A stretch of 64,000 bases of DNA from an uncultured Metabacillus sp. GTDB taxonomy: Bacteria; Bacillota; Bacilli; Bacillales; Bacillaceae. The notes under the pieces were generated by a model. It ran no database searches. It worked only from the letters and a program-made list of their open reading frames with translations, and was not told the origin of the DNA. Every line of letters starts with the position of its first letter. Within the stretch, counting starts at the first letter, position 1. The translations under genes and the position numbers were made by a program. Of the stretch, positions 19,803-28,337 are shown one piece after another. The stretch is from NCBI RefSeq assembly GCF_947503125.1, contig NZ_CANNCR010000011.1, forward strand, positions 62,001-126,000, in the 5' to 3' direction.

Positions 19803-21086
19803 ATGCTCCGACTCCTAATGATACTATTATTGTTCTTATTATCCCTAATATCAGGTTGCGGAAATCAAACAATCATTGATGACCGTCACCCTACAATGAC
19901 ATTTGAAGAAAAAGCACCTGTTCAGATTGAGATTTGGCATACGTATAGTGAGGAAGAAACAAGAATCTTTGAAAACGAATTGATTCCTTTATTTGAGCAA
20001 AAATATCCAGAAATCGATGTAAAGCCTTTACGTCAATCCTACAATGAACAATTAAAGTCAGCGCTTATTTCAAGAGCTTCAGTAAATAGGAAACCGGATA
20101 TCATAAGAATGGATATTACATGGGTTCCAAAATTTGCTGAACTTCAGCTTTTATATCCTGTTAGTCAATTTGCTGACTTTAAGAAAGTAAAGGAGCGCTT
20201 CTATGAAGCACCTTTAGAATCTAATTTATATGAACAAAAATATTACGGTCTTCCTTTAAATACAAATACAAAGTCAGCGATTTATAATAAACAATTACTA
20301 AAAGATGCTGGTTTATTAACCCCCCCTAAAACAATGGATGAGTTAATTCAGGTTGTTAAGGAGCACAACCTGAAGATCGGGATGACACATATTTCTTCAT
20401 GGGGGAGCTTATCATATTTTTATGGGCTAGGCGGCAGGTTAACGGATCCATCCTATTCAAGAGCATCTGGTTTTCTTGATAGCAGGGAAAGCATTCAGGC
20501 TATTAAGAGACTGGTAGAATTATTTAAAAATTCATATCTTCCTCCTCAAATCGTGAGTGGTTACCCTGAAACATGGCAAAGTGTTAGAAGCGGGAACTAT
20601 TTTATGATTGATGATGGGCCTTGGTTTTATAGTGTTCATTCATTGGAGGAGATTTCTTTAATAAATGAACAAACCGTTTCCGCTCCTTTCCCTAGTAATG
20701 GCGGTCCTTCATCTATCTTAGGCGGAGAAAATATCGTGATGACAAAAGGCACGAAACATCCAGAAGCAGCCTGGACCTTTATTAAATGGATGACAACTGA
20801 AACCCCGCAAAAAGCTTTATTACATGCAGGTTTATTACCAACAAATAGACTTGTTGAGATATCATCTATCATTAAGCAATATCCTTATTATAAAAGTTAT
20901 ATAGACAGTATCGATCAAACATTCCTGCGCCCGCCTGTAGCAGAGTGGGATAAAATTGATGAAGTATATTATAACTATATTAGGCTGATATTTACTCAAA
21001 AGATCAGTGTAGAAGAAGGATTGAAAAAAGCTGCATCAGAAATTGATCAATTGCTAAAAGCTAAAAAGAAAGATAATGGTATATAA
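19803..21086 (+). CDS. Second sugar-binding lipoprotein, paralogue of the first
   Basis: This 427-residue lipoprotein has lipobox LISGC (Cys19). It is clearly paralogous to the protein at 13173: both have IWHTYS/YWHTYS, RMDI(T/V)WV, LPLNTNT/VPVNTNT and MIDDGPWFYSV. It is co-transcribed with the two-component system rather than with permeases, starting 22 bases after it, and ends with a strong terminator. It may present ligand to the YesM-type kinase, or be an alternative binding protein for the same permeases. The function beyond sugar binding is inferred. Confidence 0.9.
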   Translation: MLRLLMILLLFLLSLISGCGNQTIIDDRHPTMTFEEKAPVQIEIWHTYSEEETRIFENELIPLFEQKYPEIDVKPLRQSYNEQLKSALISRASVNRKPDIIRMDITWVPKFAELQLLYPVSQFADFKKVKERFYEAPLESNLYEQKYYGLPLNTNTKSAIYNKQLLKDAGLLTPPKTMDELIQVVKEHNLKIGMTHISSWGSLSYFYGLGGRLTDPSYSRASGFLDSRESIQAIKRLVELFKNSYLPPQIVSGYPETWQSVRSGNYFMIDDGPWFYSVHSLEEISLINEQTVSAPFPSNGGPSSILGGENIVMTKGTKHPEAAWTFIKWMTTETPQKALLHAGLLPTNRLVEISSIIKQYPYYKSYIDSIDQTFLRPPVAEWDKIDEVYYNYIRLIFTQKISVEEGLKKAASEIDQLLKAKKKDNGI

Positions 21087-21115
21087 ATGGAGTTCTGTAT
21101 CAAGTTCTTTTTTAA

Positions 21116-21160
21116 CAAAATGCCTCCTTCCAGTATTGTGGAAGGAGGCATTTTGTTTTA
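21116..21160 (+). terminator. Rho-independent terminator after second binding protein
   Basis: CAAAATGCCTCCTTCCA (21116-21132) pairs over 17 bp with TGGAAGGAGGCATTTTG (21139-21155), followed by a T-rich tail. Confidence 0.93.
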
Positions 21161-21220
21161 GGATTGCACACATCTTTCTTGACACAGGGTGTACAAAAAA
21201 TAGCAGGTAGATATAGCATA

Positions 21221-21269
21221 AATTGGTGTTATATATTCCTGAATTGGTGTATTTAATTAAGCGCTTTCA
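21221..21269 (+). promoter_or_regulatory. Direct repeats and cre-like site upstream of the oxidoreductase
   Basis: AATTGGTGT occurs at 21221-21229 and 21242-21250, 21 bp apart (two helical turns), as expected for an AraC-family regulator. ATTAAGCGCTTTCA at 21256-21269 matches cre at 12 of 14 positions. Binding is inferred. Confidence 0.5.
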
Positions 21270-21349
21270 ATAAAAGTATTCTCCTCTATCTATGATCATT
21301 TTACAATAGATATTAATATAATAGCTTTGCTGTTTAAGGAGGAAAAGAC

Positions 21350-22414
21350 TTGATCAAAAATGATGTTATAACTATAGGGTTAATTGGTCTTGGAGGAATG
21401 GCTAATGCCCATCGCAGAATGATCTCTGAATTGAAACAATTAAAATTGGGTGCTCTGTGTGATGTGAATGAAGAACTCTTAACGAAAATTGGGGAAGAGG
21501 AAGGGATTAGTCAAGAAAAGCGTTTTAATAATATGGAAGCTTTGATTGCAGATCCGGATGTTGATGCTGTTATATCGATCGTGCCTAACTTTTTACACGC
21601 AAAGGCATTGGAATTATGCATTCAATATCAAAAGCCGATTATGGCAGAGAAGCCTTTTACATTAAATTTTGCTGAGGCGGAGATTTTAGCAGTGTTATAT
21701 GAAAAACAGCCAATTCCATGTATGGTCGGATTTTCTTATCGTTATGTCCCATCATTTCGCTATGCGAAAAAGCTGTTAGAAGAAAATCAGATTGGAGCAA
21801 TTCGCCATATTGCTGTCCGTTATTTGCAATCTTTCGGTGCACCGCTATTCGAAGCACCTTATGCCTGGCGTTTTAATAAAGCTGTTACAGGGACGGGAGC
21901 ACTTGGGGATTTAGGTGCTCATATGATTGATAGTGCCAGATTCTTTGTTGGAGAATTCAAGTCTGTATCAGCACTGATGGAAACATTTGTGCACGAAAGA
22001 AAGGATCCAATCAGCGGAGAAATGATAGTAGTAGATGTGGATGACTACGCGAGCTTTCAGGCGGTGCTTGTAAATCATGTGATTGGCAATTTTATCACGA
22101 CAAGAAATGCAGTTGGGTCAGGGAACCAGCACGAAGTAACATTATACGGTGATTATGGTACGATACATGTCAATTGCGAACGGCCGGATGAGATCGACAT
22201 TTGCATCAGTGATGGAACAGATAACCGGCTAATTTTTAAAACAAAAAAAGTTCCTGAAAGTTATAAGAGACAGCAACTCGAAGATTTTGCTGACCTGGTA
22301 ACAAACAATCAGCAGACGGGAACGCCGACTTTCTATGACGGCTATCAAAACCAAAAAGTGCTTGAACGAATCATTCAGTCTGCAGAAAGCGGAAAAACGG
22401 TAATAGTTGATTAA
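21350..22414 (+). CDS. Gfo/Idh/MocA family NAD(P)-dependent oxidoreductase
   Basis: The TTG start at 21350 lies 7 bases after AAGGAGG. The 354-residue protein has an N-terminal Rossmann fold (IGLIGLGGMANAHRRM), the family's EKPF motif (MAEKPFTLN) and a C-terminal alpha/beta domain with GALGDLGAHMIDSARF. Such enzymes oxidise or reduce sugars or sugar derivatives, often starting glycoside cleavage or epimerisation. The substrate is unknown; its place beside the island suggests a cytoplasmic step on the imported sugar. Confidence 0.9.
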   Translation: MIKNDVITIGLIGLGGMANAHRRMISELKQLKLGALCDVNEELLTKIGEEEGISQEKRFNNMEALIADPDVDAVISIVPNFLHAKALELCIQYQKPIMAEKPFTLNFAEAEILAVLYEKQPIPCMVGFSYRYVPSFRYAKKLLEENQIGAIRHIAVRYLQSFGAPLFEAPYAWRFNKAVTGTGALGDLGAHMIDSARFFVGEFKSVSALMETFVHERKDPISGEMIVVDVDDYASFQAVLVNHVIGNFITTRNAVGSGNQHEVTLYGDYGTIHVNCERPDEIDICISDGTDNRLIFKTKKVPESYKRQQLEDFADLVTNNQQTGTPTFYDGYQNQKVLERIIQSAESGKTVIVD

Positions 22415-22594
22415 TATTCAGAGAGATTTATAAGGTGAAGTATTTAGCTAAAATAAATTTGTATAAATCGAACCAATTATTCTATCCTGTTGCTTTATAT
22501 GGTTTAAAGAAGGTAAAAGACTCATTTAGTTTTGAAAATTGTTGTTTTTAAAGAGATTTAGGATATATTTTCCTATCAATCAATAATAGAAACA

Positions 22595-22630
22595 TAATAT
22601 ATGACACTTTTTTCTTAATGTTAGCGGTTA
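22595..22630 (+). promoter_or_regulatory. Shared 36-bp promoter box, copy C (large GH66 gene)
   Basis: This copy reads TAATATATGACACT, then TTAATGTTAGCGGTTA, in the same register as copies A and B. It lies 118-153 bases before the start codon. Confidence 0.55.
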
Positions 22631-22704
22631 CGTTTTTACAATGGAAATAAGAAAATACACCAAATCTATGAAAGGAGAGTCATCTAATATTTTTGGGTTT
22701 TTTT

Positions 22705-22718
22705 TGACAACGCTTTCT
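22705..22718 (+). promoter_or_regulatory. cre site (CcpA) upstream of the large GH66 gene
   Basis: TGACAACGCTTTCT matches the cre consensus apart from the last base. It is 30 bases before the start codon and downstream of box C, where CcpA could block elongation. Confidence 0.65.
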
Positions 22719-22747
22719 TATATTATTTTAAATGAAGGAGGAAAGGC

Positions 22748-25700
22748 ATGAAATTATCTAAACGCAAACGAAAGCTGCAGCTTGCTGGTTTAGTTGCCTT
22801 AAATTTGGCTTTGACATCATTGAGTGTAACACATATAACAAATGCCCAAACAATAATACAGCAGGTCAGTTCACAACAAATTTCAACAAGTAAAAAGCAG
22901 CTCCCTGATGAACCAATTCAAGCATTATTAGTAGACAAAGCAAGATATAATCCAGATGAAAAAGTAAAAATGTCCTTTTTATTTGATACTTCAAAAGATT
23001 GGAAAGGGAAGCTAAATCTAGAGGTCTTCCATTTAAACGAAAAAATAGCTGAAGGGAAGAAAAATATACAGGTTAAAAAGAATCTGAAAGGATTGGAAAT
23101 TGAGTGGACACCGCCTGCTAATGATTTTCGTGGTTATCTGGTTAAAGCCTCAATTGAGGGTTCAGATCAAGTGCTTACAGCAGCGATAGATGTTTCAAGT
23201 GATTGGACGCGTTTTCCACGCTACGGCTATACAACCGAATTTCCTCAAGAGTCAGCGTCAGAAAGTGAAAAGAAAATAAAGCAGCTAACACAGGAATACT
23301 ACTTAAATGGGTTTCAATTTTATGACTGGATGTGGCGCCATGATGTATCTGTCTATTCCAAAACAGACAGCAAAGGCAATCCGATTTTAGATGAAAATGG
23401 GAATTTTATTATTGAAGAGATCAATAAAGTTACTGCTTACGATGATTTATTAGGACGTAAACTTTATCCCCTAACAGTAAAACAGCAAATTAATGCAGCG
23501 CAAAAATACAACGCAGCAGCAATGGCCTATCAAATGAACTATGCGGCCAGGGAAAATTATGAAGCATTTGGTGTAAAAAAGGAATGGGGACTTTATAAGA
23601 AAACAGCAAAGTTTCCGCATCCTTCTATAGCTGATCAGGAAGGTTTTTTCTTTGATTGGGTAAATCCGCCAACAGGTTTATTTCTTCAAGACCCAGGAAA
23701 TAAAGAATGGCAAAACTACATAAACAAAGAGTTTGTAAGAAGCGTTAATGAATTTGGCTTTGACGGAATGCACCTTGATCAGTGGGGCTTTCACGATAAT
23801 GATTATTTATATGATTATGAAGGAAATAAACGTCATTTTTCGAAAGACTATGATTCTCTTATTAATTCTGTAAAAGCTTCCTTGGAAAATAATGACAAGA
23901 ACAAGAGCGTTGTAACGTTTAACATGGTTGGCGGCAATGAAGGCTATCAGGATGTTCCGATAGAATCAACGAAAACAGATTTTGATTACAGTGAAATTTG
24001 GCAGGATAAAGACAACTACCGTGATCTCGTAAAAGTGGTGGAAGAAACCCGGGAAACAAATGGCGGAAAAGCAGTTGTTATCGCTGGTTATATGAATTAT
24101 AAGCAGGCTGCAGGAAATCACTATGAAGCAGCCGATGTCAAAGGAGTTCCTAAGTCAGAGCAATTTATCTCACGGATTCAAATTGTTCCAGGCTGGGTTG
24201 GAGATTTCGGCAAAAAAGATGAGGATCAGATTATATGGACTGTTGATGTTCCTGAAGCCGGAACATATCAGGTTGATCTTAAATACGGACATGATAATGG
24301 TGAAAGTCCTGAAGGGAAATTATCGGTCAATGATCAACTTGCAGAAAGCGCTATATCCTTTAATGAAAAAACAGGCTGGGGAAATCCTATTGCTATTAAA
24401 AATGTAACGTTAGATTTAAAAAAAGGTACAAACGAAATCAAACTGCAATTAAATACGAATAATCTTTGGTTAAACGTAGATAGTATTATCCTTAAAAATG
24501 ATTTTTTTGAAAAGGAATATGAAGCAGAGGACGCAGAGCTTATTAGCTGTAAAGTAGATAAATATGGGCATGTCTATCATTTTGAAACAGATGGTGATTT
24601 TATTGAATTTACGGTAAATGCAGCTGAATCAGGCACATATCCGATTAGCTTTCATTATGGTGTAGAAAGAGTGGCAGTCAATCGTCATTTGTTTGTTAAT
24701 GATGAGCTCGTTAGTGATTCTATTAAATTAGAACCAACTGGGGGATGGGAGTCATTTAAAAACTCAGAAGCCATTCAAGTACCATTAAAAGCTGGTAAAA
24801 ATAAAGTCATATTAAAAGTAGAAAATGTTAATGATACAGGTGCAAAGATTGATTACATGTTTGTTGGAGATACACGATACCAGGCTGAAAAAGCCATAGT
24901 CGGCTGGGAACCAACAAAGAAGCCTTTAATCGAAAAAGCAATAAATCAGATTAGCAACTTTAAACAACAGGGAGATTATCTCACATTCAAAATCGATTCA
25001 GAAAATGCAAAAGAGGTTCCGATTTCTATTTTCTATAAGAACAATGGCCAAGAAACAAAACGCAGCTTGCTAGTGAATGGGAAAAAAGCAGGAGTTGTAC
25101 ATCTGCCGCAAACGAGCGGAGATAATTGGAGTAAAGTTGAAACAAACATTTATCTTTATAATGGTATAAATGAGATTCAATTGAAGATGGAGGATCAAAC
25201 CGATGAAACAGGAATTGAAATAGACAAATTTGAAATAAATAATACCTTTATAGAAGCGGAGCAAGCTGAACTCGGTTGGAGTCCTGTTATAGCAAAAACA
25301 AGCGAGGTTTCCACGGCTCCTGGAATTACGAACAATCTGGGGAATAAAGGTCAACGAGTAATTTTTACTGTAAATAACAAAAAGGAGACACGCACTCTTA
25401 GCTTTAAATATCGAACGGCAAACAATCCTAGAGTAAATATCTATGTTGATGGAGAATTGATTCCTTCAAACAACATGTATGTGGATGGAAAAACAATTTC
25501 AGAAAACGTATTCTCCAGTACACCAGGTGGCTGGGACGGAGCAATGGTTGAAAAATCAATAAAAGCAACCATACCTGCCGGAAAACATGAAGTTGTCTTT
25601 GAACTAGCATCAAGCGGTGAGTATATCAATTTAGATAGCTTACTTGTTGGTGATGAGGAATACCAGGTTGAAGAAGCTGAATTTGCACCTGAAGGTCATG

Positions 25701-27049
25701 GAATCTCAACAACGATTGGACATATTTACGGTTTTCAAGATGAAGGGGATTTCTTATCCTTTGATATTCATAGTCCAAAAGCAGGAACGTATGATGTAAC
25801 TTGGAGATATAACAATGATAGTGCCTCAAAGCGTAATGCAAATCGTTCCGTATATGTAAATGAAGAAAAAATCGAAAATATTCTTTTCCCATCTAGTAAC
25901 GGGTGGCAAGATCTTACGATGAAAGAAATTCCTTTAAAAGAAGGGAAAAACACAATCACGATTCAAGTTGAAAACATAGATGATGATGGTGTAAAGCTAG
26001 ATTATTTACAAATTAAAGATAAAAGGTATCATGCTGAATCTGCGACCGCCCTTCCGCCAATGTACATCTATAAAGACACACTATTAAATTTTAGTCATGT
26101 AGGGGACGAAGTAACATTTGATGTTGATTTAAAAGAAGAAGGAGAAACAAGTTTTATTTTCACATATGCGAATGCAGGAGCAGAAACAGCAAGAACAATT
26201 TATGTAGATGGAAAACCGGTGCTAGATGAAAAAGGCAACCCTTACACCGTTGCATTTAAAAGTACGGGAAATATTGACTCATATAGTGAGGATGGCTACG
26301 TTGTTTTACCACATTTATCAGCTGGGAAACATAAAGTGACATTGAAACAGGAAAAAGGACAGAAAGGTTCCATTAATTTGCGCCGTATGACCGTTGGACT
26401 TTTCGACGAGCCTTCTGTTCGTTTAATGGATGCTGGTTTAGCTGCAATGGGAGCAACACATATTGAAATCGGTACTGCGGAAAAATATAAAGAAGGGCCA
26501 AACATGTTGGCTCATGAATATTACCCGAATCGAAGCAAAAAAATGAGCAGTTCCTTAAAAGAATCGATGAAAGATTATTATAAATTCTTTGCTGCTTATG
26601 AAAATCTTTTATTTGATAGTAAAGAAACGGATTCGATGATTAAAGTAGAAAACAAGGGACAGCCGCTTAAGGTTAGCAGAGATGGAGAAAAAAATACAAT
26701 CTGGTCTATAGTCCGTGAAAATAAAAATAATAAAGGCTTTGAAGACTACGATGTCGTTCATCTTGTTAATCTACTAAATAATGACGCTAATTGGCGAAAT
26801 GCAGCATCAAAACCGGATGTGTATAAGAATTTATCAGTAAGATACCCAATCGGTAAGAGTGAACATGAATTACCTAACTTAAAGGTTTATACAGCAAGTC
26901 CGGATCGTAATGAAGGAGAATTAAGTAAAATTCAATACAGATGGGAAAAAGAAGAGTTAGTAATCACTCTTCCTAGCCTGGAATATTGGGAAATGATTGT
27001 CATTGACCGGGACGGTACTGAAAATAAAAAACTGATGAAAATTAAATGA
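22748..27049 (+). CDS. GH66 dextranase / cycloisomaltooligosaccharide glucanotransferase-like enzyme with six inserted CBM35-like modules
   Basis: The 1433-residue secreted protein has a signal peptide (about 1-34), an Ig-like domain (about 50-150) and the GH66 barrel (YGYTTEFPQ, LNGFQFYDWMWRHD). The nucleophile is Asp344 in HLDQWG and the acid/base is Glu416 in SEIWQ, 72 residues apart as in known GH66 enzymes. After GYMNYKQA the barrel is interrupted by six tandem beta-sandwich modules (about 475-588, 590-711, 712-833, 834-973, 973-1093 and 1094-1218), many starting YxAExA and ending in an IDxxxVGD-type strand. The barrel then resumes at GLFDEPSVRLMDAG. A CBM35 at this place is a hallmark of cyclodextran-forming GH66 enzymes, but one copy is usual. 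Hydrolysis versus cyclisation cannot be decided here. Confidence 0.88.
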   Translation: MKLSKRKRKLQLAGLVALNLALTSLSVTHITNAQTIIQQVSSQQISTSKKQLPDEPIQALLVDKARYNPDEKVKMSFLFDTSKDWKGKLNLEVFHLNEKIAEGKKNIQVKKNLKGLEIEWTPPANDFRGYLVKASIEGSDQVLTAAIDVSSDWTRFPRYGYTTEFPQESASESEKKIKQLTQEYYLNGFQFYDWMWRHDVSVYSKTDSKGNPILDENGNFIIEEINKVTAYDDLLGRKLYPLTVKQQINAAQKYNAAAMAYQMNYAARENYEAFGVKKEWGLYKKTAKFPHPSIADQEGFFFDWVNPPTGLFLQDPGNKEWQNYINKEFVRSVNEFGFDGMHLDQWGFHDNDYLYDYEGNKRHFSKDYDSLINSVKASLENNDKNKSVVTFNMVGGNEGYQDVPIESTKTDFDYSEIWQDKDNYRDLVKVVEETRETNGGKAVVIAGYMNYKQAAGNHYEAADVKGVPKSEQFISRIQIVPGWVGDFGKKDEDQIIWTVDVPEAGTYQVDLKYGHDNGESPEGKLSVNDQLAESAISFNEKTGWGNPIAIKNVTLDLKKGTNEIKLQLNTNNLWLNVDSIILKNDFFEKEYEAEDAELISCKVDKYGHVYHFETDGDFIEFTVNAAESGTYPISFHYGVERVAVNRHLFVNDELVSDSIKLEPTGGWESFKNSEAIQVPLKAGKNKVILKVENVNDTGAKIDYMFVGDTRYQAEKAIVGWEPTKKPLIEKAINQISNFKQQGDYLTFKIDSENAKEVPISIFYKNNGQETKRSLLVNGKKAGVVHLPQTSGDNWSKVETNIYLYNGINEIQLKMEDQTDETGIEIDKFEINNTFIEAEQAELGWSPVIAKTSEVSTAPGITNNLGNKGQRVIFTVNNKKETRTLSFKYRTANNPRVNIYVDGELIPSNNMYVDGKTISENVFSSTPGGWDGAMVEKSIKATIPAGKHEVVFELASSGEYINLDSLLVGDEEYQVEEAEFAPEGHGISTTIGHIYGFQDEGDFLSFDIHSPKAGTYDVTWRYNNDSASKRNANRSVYVNEEKIENILFPSSNGWQDLTMKEIPLKEGKNTITIQVENIDDDGVKLDYLQIKDKRYHAESATALPPMYIYKDTLLNFSHVGDEVTFDVDLKEEGETSFIFTYANAGAETARTIYVDGKPVLDEKGNPYTVAFKSTGNIDSYSEDGYVVLPHLSAGKHKVTLKQEKGQKGSINLRRMTVGLFDEPSVRLMDAGLAAMGATHIEIGTAEKYKEGPNMLAHEYYPNRSKKMSSSLKESMKDYYKFFAAYENLLFDSKETDSMIKVENKGQPLKVSRDGEKNTIWSIVRENKNNKGFEDYDVVHLVNLLNNDANWRNAASKPDVYKNLSVRYPIGKSEHELPNLKVYTASPDRNEGELSKIQYRWEKEELVITLPSLEYWEMIVIDRDGTENKKLMKIK

Positions 27050-27187
27050 AAGTTGAATGAATGCATTGGAATGTTTACGTTCTTTTTGTAAAGAATAGTA
27101 TACGATTTTGCGTGCCACATCTCTTGCACTATGATGATCCAATGTCTATCCTTTGTTATTAGTATCAGAAGGAAAAATAAATATTTT

Positions 27188-27241
27188 AAACTAGAAAAAA
27201 CACCACATCGACCCATGTCGATATGGTGTTTTTTCTAGTTT
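27188..27241. terminator. Bidirectional terminator after the large GH66 gene
   Basis: AAACTAGAAAAAACACCA (27188-27205) pairs over 18 bp with the complementary arm at 27224-27241, enclosing a smaller CATCGA/TCGATA stem. A and T tracts within the arms allow termination on either strand. Confidence 0.88.
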
Positions 27242-27381
27242 AATTGTGAATGTCTAATAAACTAAAGGTTTGTTCGTTAGCTGTGTTTATTGTGTAAGTC
27301 CTTAAGATACAAACGTATTGTCTTAAAAACTATGCCTCTTTTTCAGTGAAAGAAATTAATAAAAAAATTAAGATGAATTTT

Positions 27382-27449
27382 TTGTATACTTAGTAGACAA
27401 ATTGCGACAAGAAATGTATACTACACATACAGGATAACTTAGTAGACAA
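27382..27449 (+). promoter_or_regulatory. Sigma-A promoter with overlapping GntR-type operators
   Basis: TAGACA (27394-27399), a 17-base spacer and TATACT (27417-27422) form a good promoter. The near-perfect palindrome TTGTATACTTAGTAGACAA (27382-27400) covers the -35 box. Its right part, ACTTAGTAGACAA, recurs at 27437-27449, 49 bases downstream. The layout fits repression by a GntR/FCD-type regulator, which is not encoded next to it. Confidence 0.65.
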
Positions 27450-27503
27450 GTAAACAAGGTCGAAAGTTTAGAATTTTTAAAAGTCTTAATTGAGGTGACA
27501 GAG

Positions 27504-28337
27504 ATGAAAAACATAAGTATAGAAGAATTAAAAGAAAAAGCGATTGAAATGCGAAAAACAGCTTTAACGATGATTCACAATGCACAATCTGGTCATCCGG
27601 GAGGTTCACTCTCAGCTGCGGATCTTATGACAGCGCTATATTTTAAAGAAATGAACATTGATCCGAAAAATCCTACTTGGGAAGACCGTGACAGATTTGT
27701 CCTTTCAAAAGGTCATGTTTGCCCAATCCAATATTCTGCATTAGCCCTACTAGGTTATGTCCCATATGAAACGGTCTATACGTTAAGAGAATATGGTTCT
27801 CCATTCCAAGGGCATCCTGATATGAAAAAGTGCCCAGGTATCGATATTTCAACAGGTTCTTTAGGTCAAGGACTTTCTTGTGGTGTAGGTATGGCAATCG
27901 CAGGAAAAAGAGATAAGAAAAATTACCGTGTGTTCTCTTTACTAGGAGATGGCGAGTGCCAAGAAGGTCAAATTTGGGAAGCAGCACAAACAGCAGTAAA
28001 ATGCAAGCTAGATAATTTAATTGTCTTTGTTGATCATAACAGACTTCAAATCGATGGCTTCACAGATGAGGTAATGCCAGTTTTAGATTTAGAGAAAAAA
28101 TTTGAAGCATTCGGTTTTGAAACAAAACGAATTGATGGACACTCCATGGAAGAAATTGTGGAAACATTAGATGAAATTAGAGAATTAAAAAATGGAAAAC
28201 CAAAATGTATCATCCTTGACACGGTAAAAGGAAAAGGCGTTTCTTATATGGAAGATGTTGCCGAATGGCATGGTATTGCGCCTAATGATGAAGAGTACAA
28301 ACAGGCAATCGAAGAAATCGCAGGAGGTTTAAAATAA
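27504..28337 (+). CDS. Transketolase, N-terminal (TPP-binding) subunit
   Basis: The start is ATG 27504 after GAGGTG; the GTG at 27495 is part of the ribosome site. The 277-residue protein matches the first half of transketolase: SGHPGGSLSAAD, KGHVCPIQYSALA and the thiamine-diphosphate motif GDGECQEGQIWEAA...VDHN. It is made as a separate subunit with the partner gene overlapping by one base. Split transketolases usually serve specialised sugar pathways rather than the central pentose phosphate route. Confidence 0.93.
   Translation: MKNISIEELKEKAIEMRKTALTMIHNAQSGHPGGSLSAADLMTALYFKEMNIDPKNPTWEDRDRFVLSKGHVCPIQYSALALLGYVPYETVYTLREYGSPFQGHPDMKKCPGIDISTGSLGQGLSCGVGMAIAGKRDKKNYRVFSLLGDGECQEGQIWEAAQTAVKCKLDNLIVFVDHNRLQIDGFTDEVMPVLDLEKKFEAFGFETKRIDGHSMEEIVETLDEIRELKNGKPKCIILDTVKGKGVSYMEDVAEWHGIAPNDEEYKQAIEEIAGGLK

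Larger units (their letters stand above)
22415..22747. other. Intergenic region before the large GH66 gene
   Basis: It contains promoter box C (22595-22630) and a cre match (22705-22718), followed by the ribosome site AAGGAGGAAAGG. The first 180 bases show nothing I can assign. Confidence 0.7.
27050..27503. other. Intergenic region before the transketolase operon
   Basis: It holds the GH66 terminator (27188-27241) and a sigma-A promoter overlapped by a dyad operator (27382-27449). Between 27242 and 27370 I see nothing assignable. Confidence 0.7.

Noticed and set aside
22704-22732. TTGACA before the large GH66 gene as a sigma-A -35 box
   Set aside because: No acceptable -10 element lies 16-18 bases downstream; the bases are better explained as part of the cre site.
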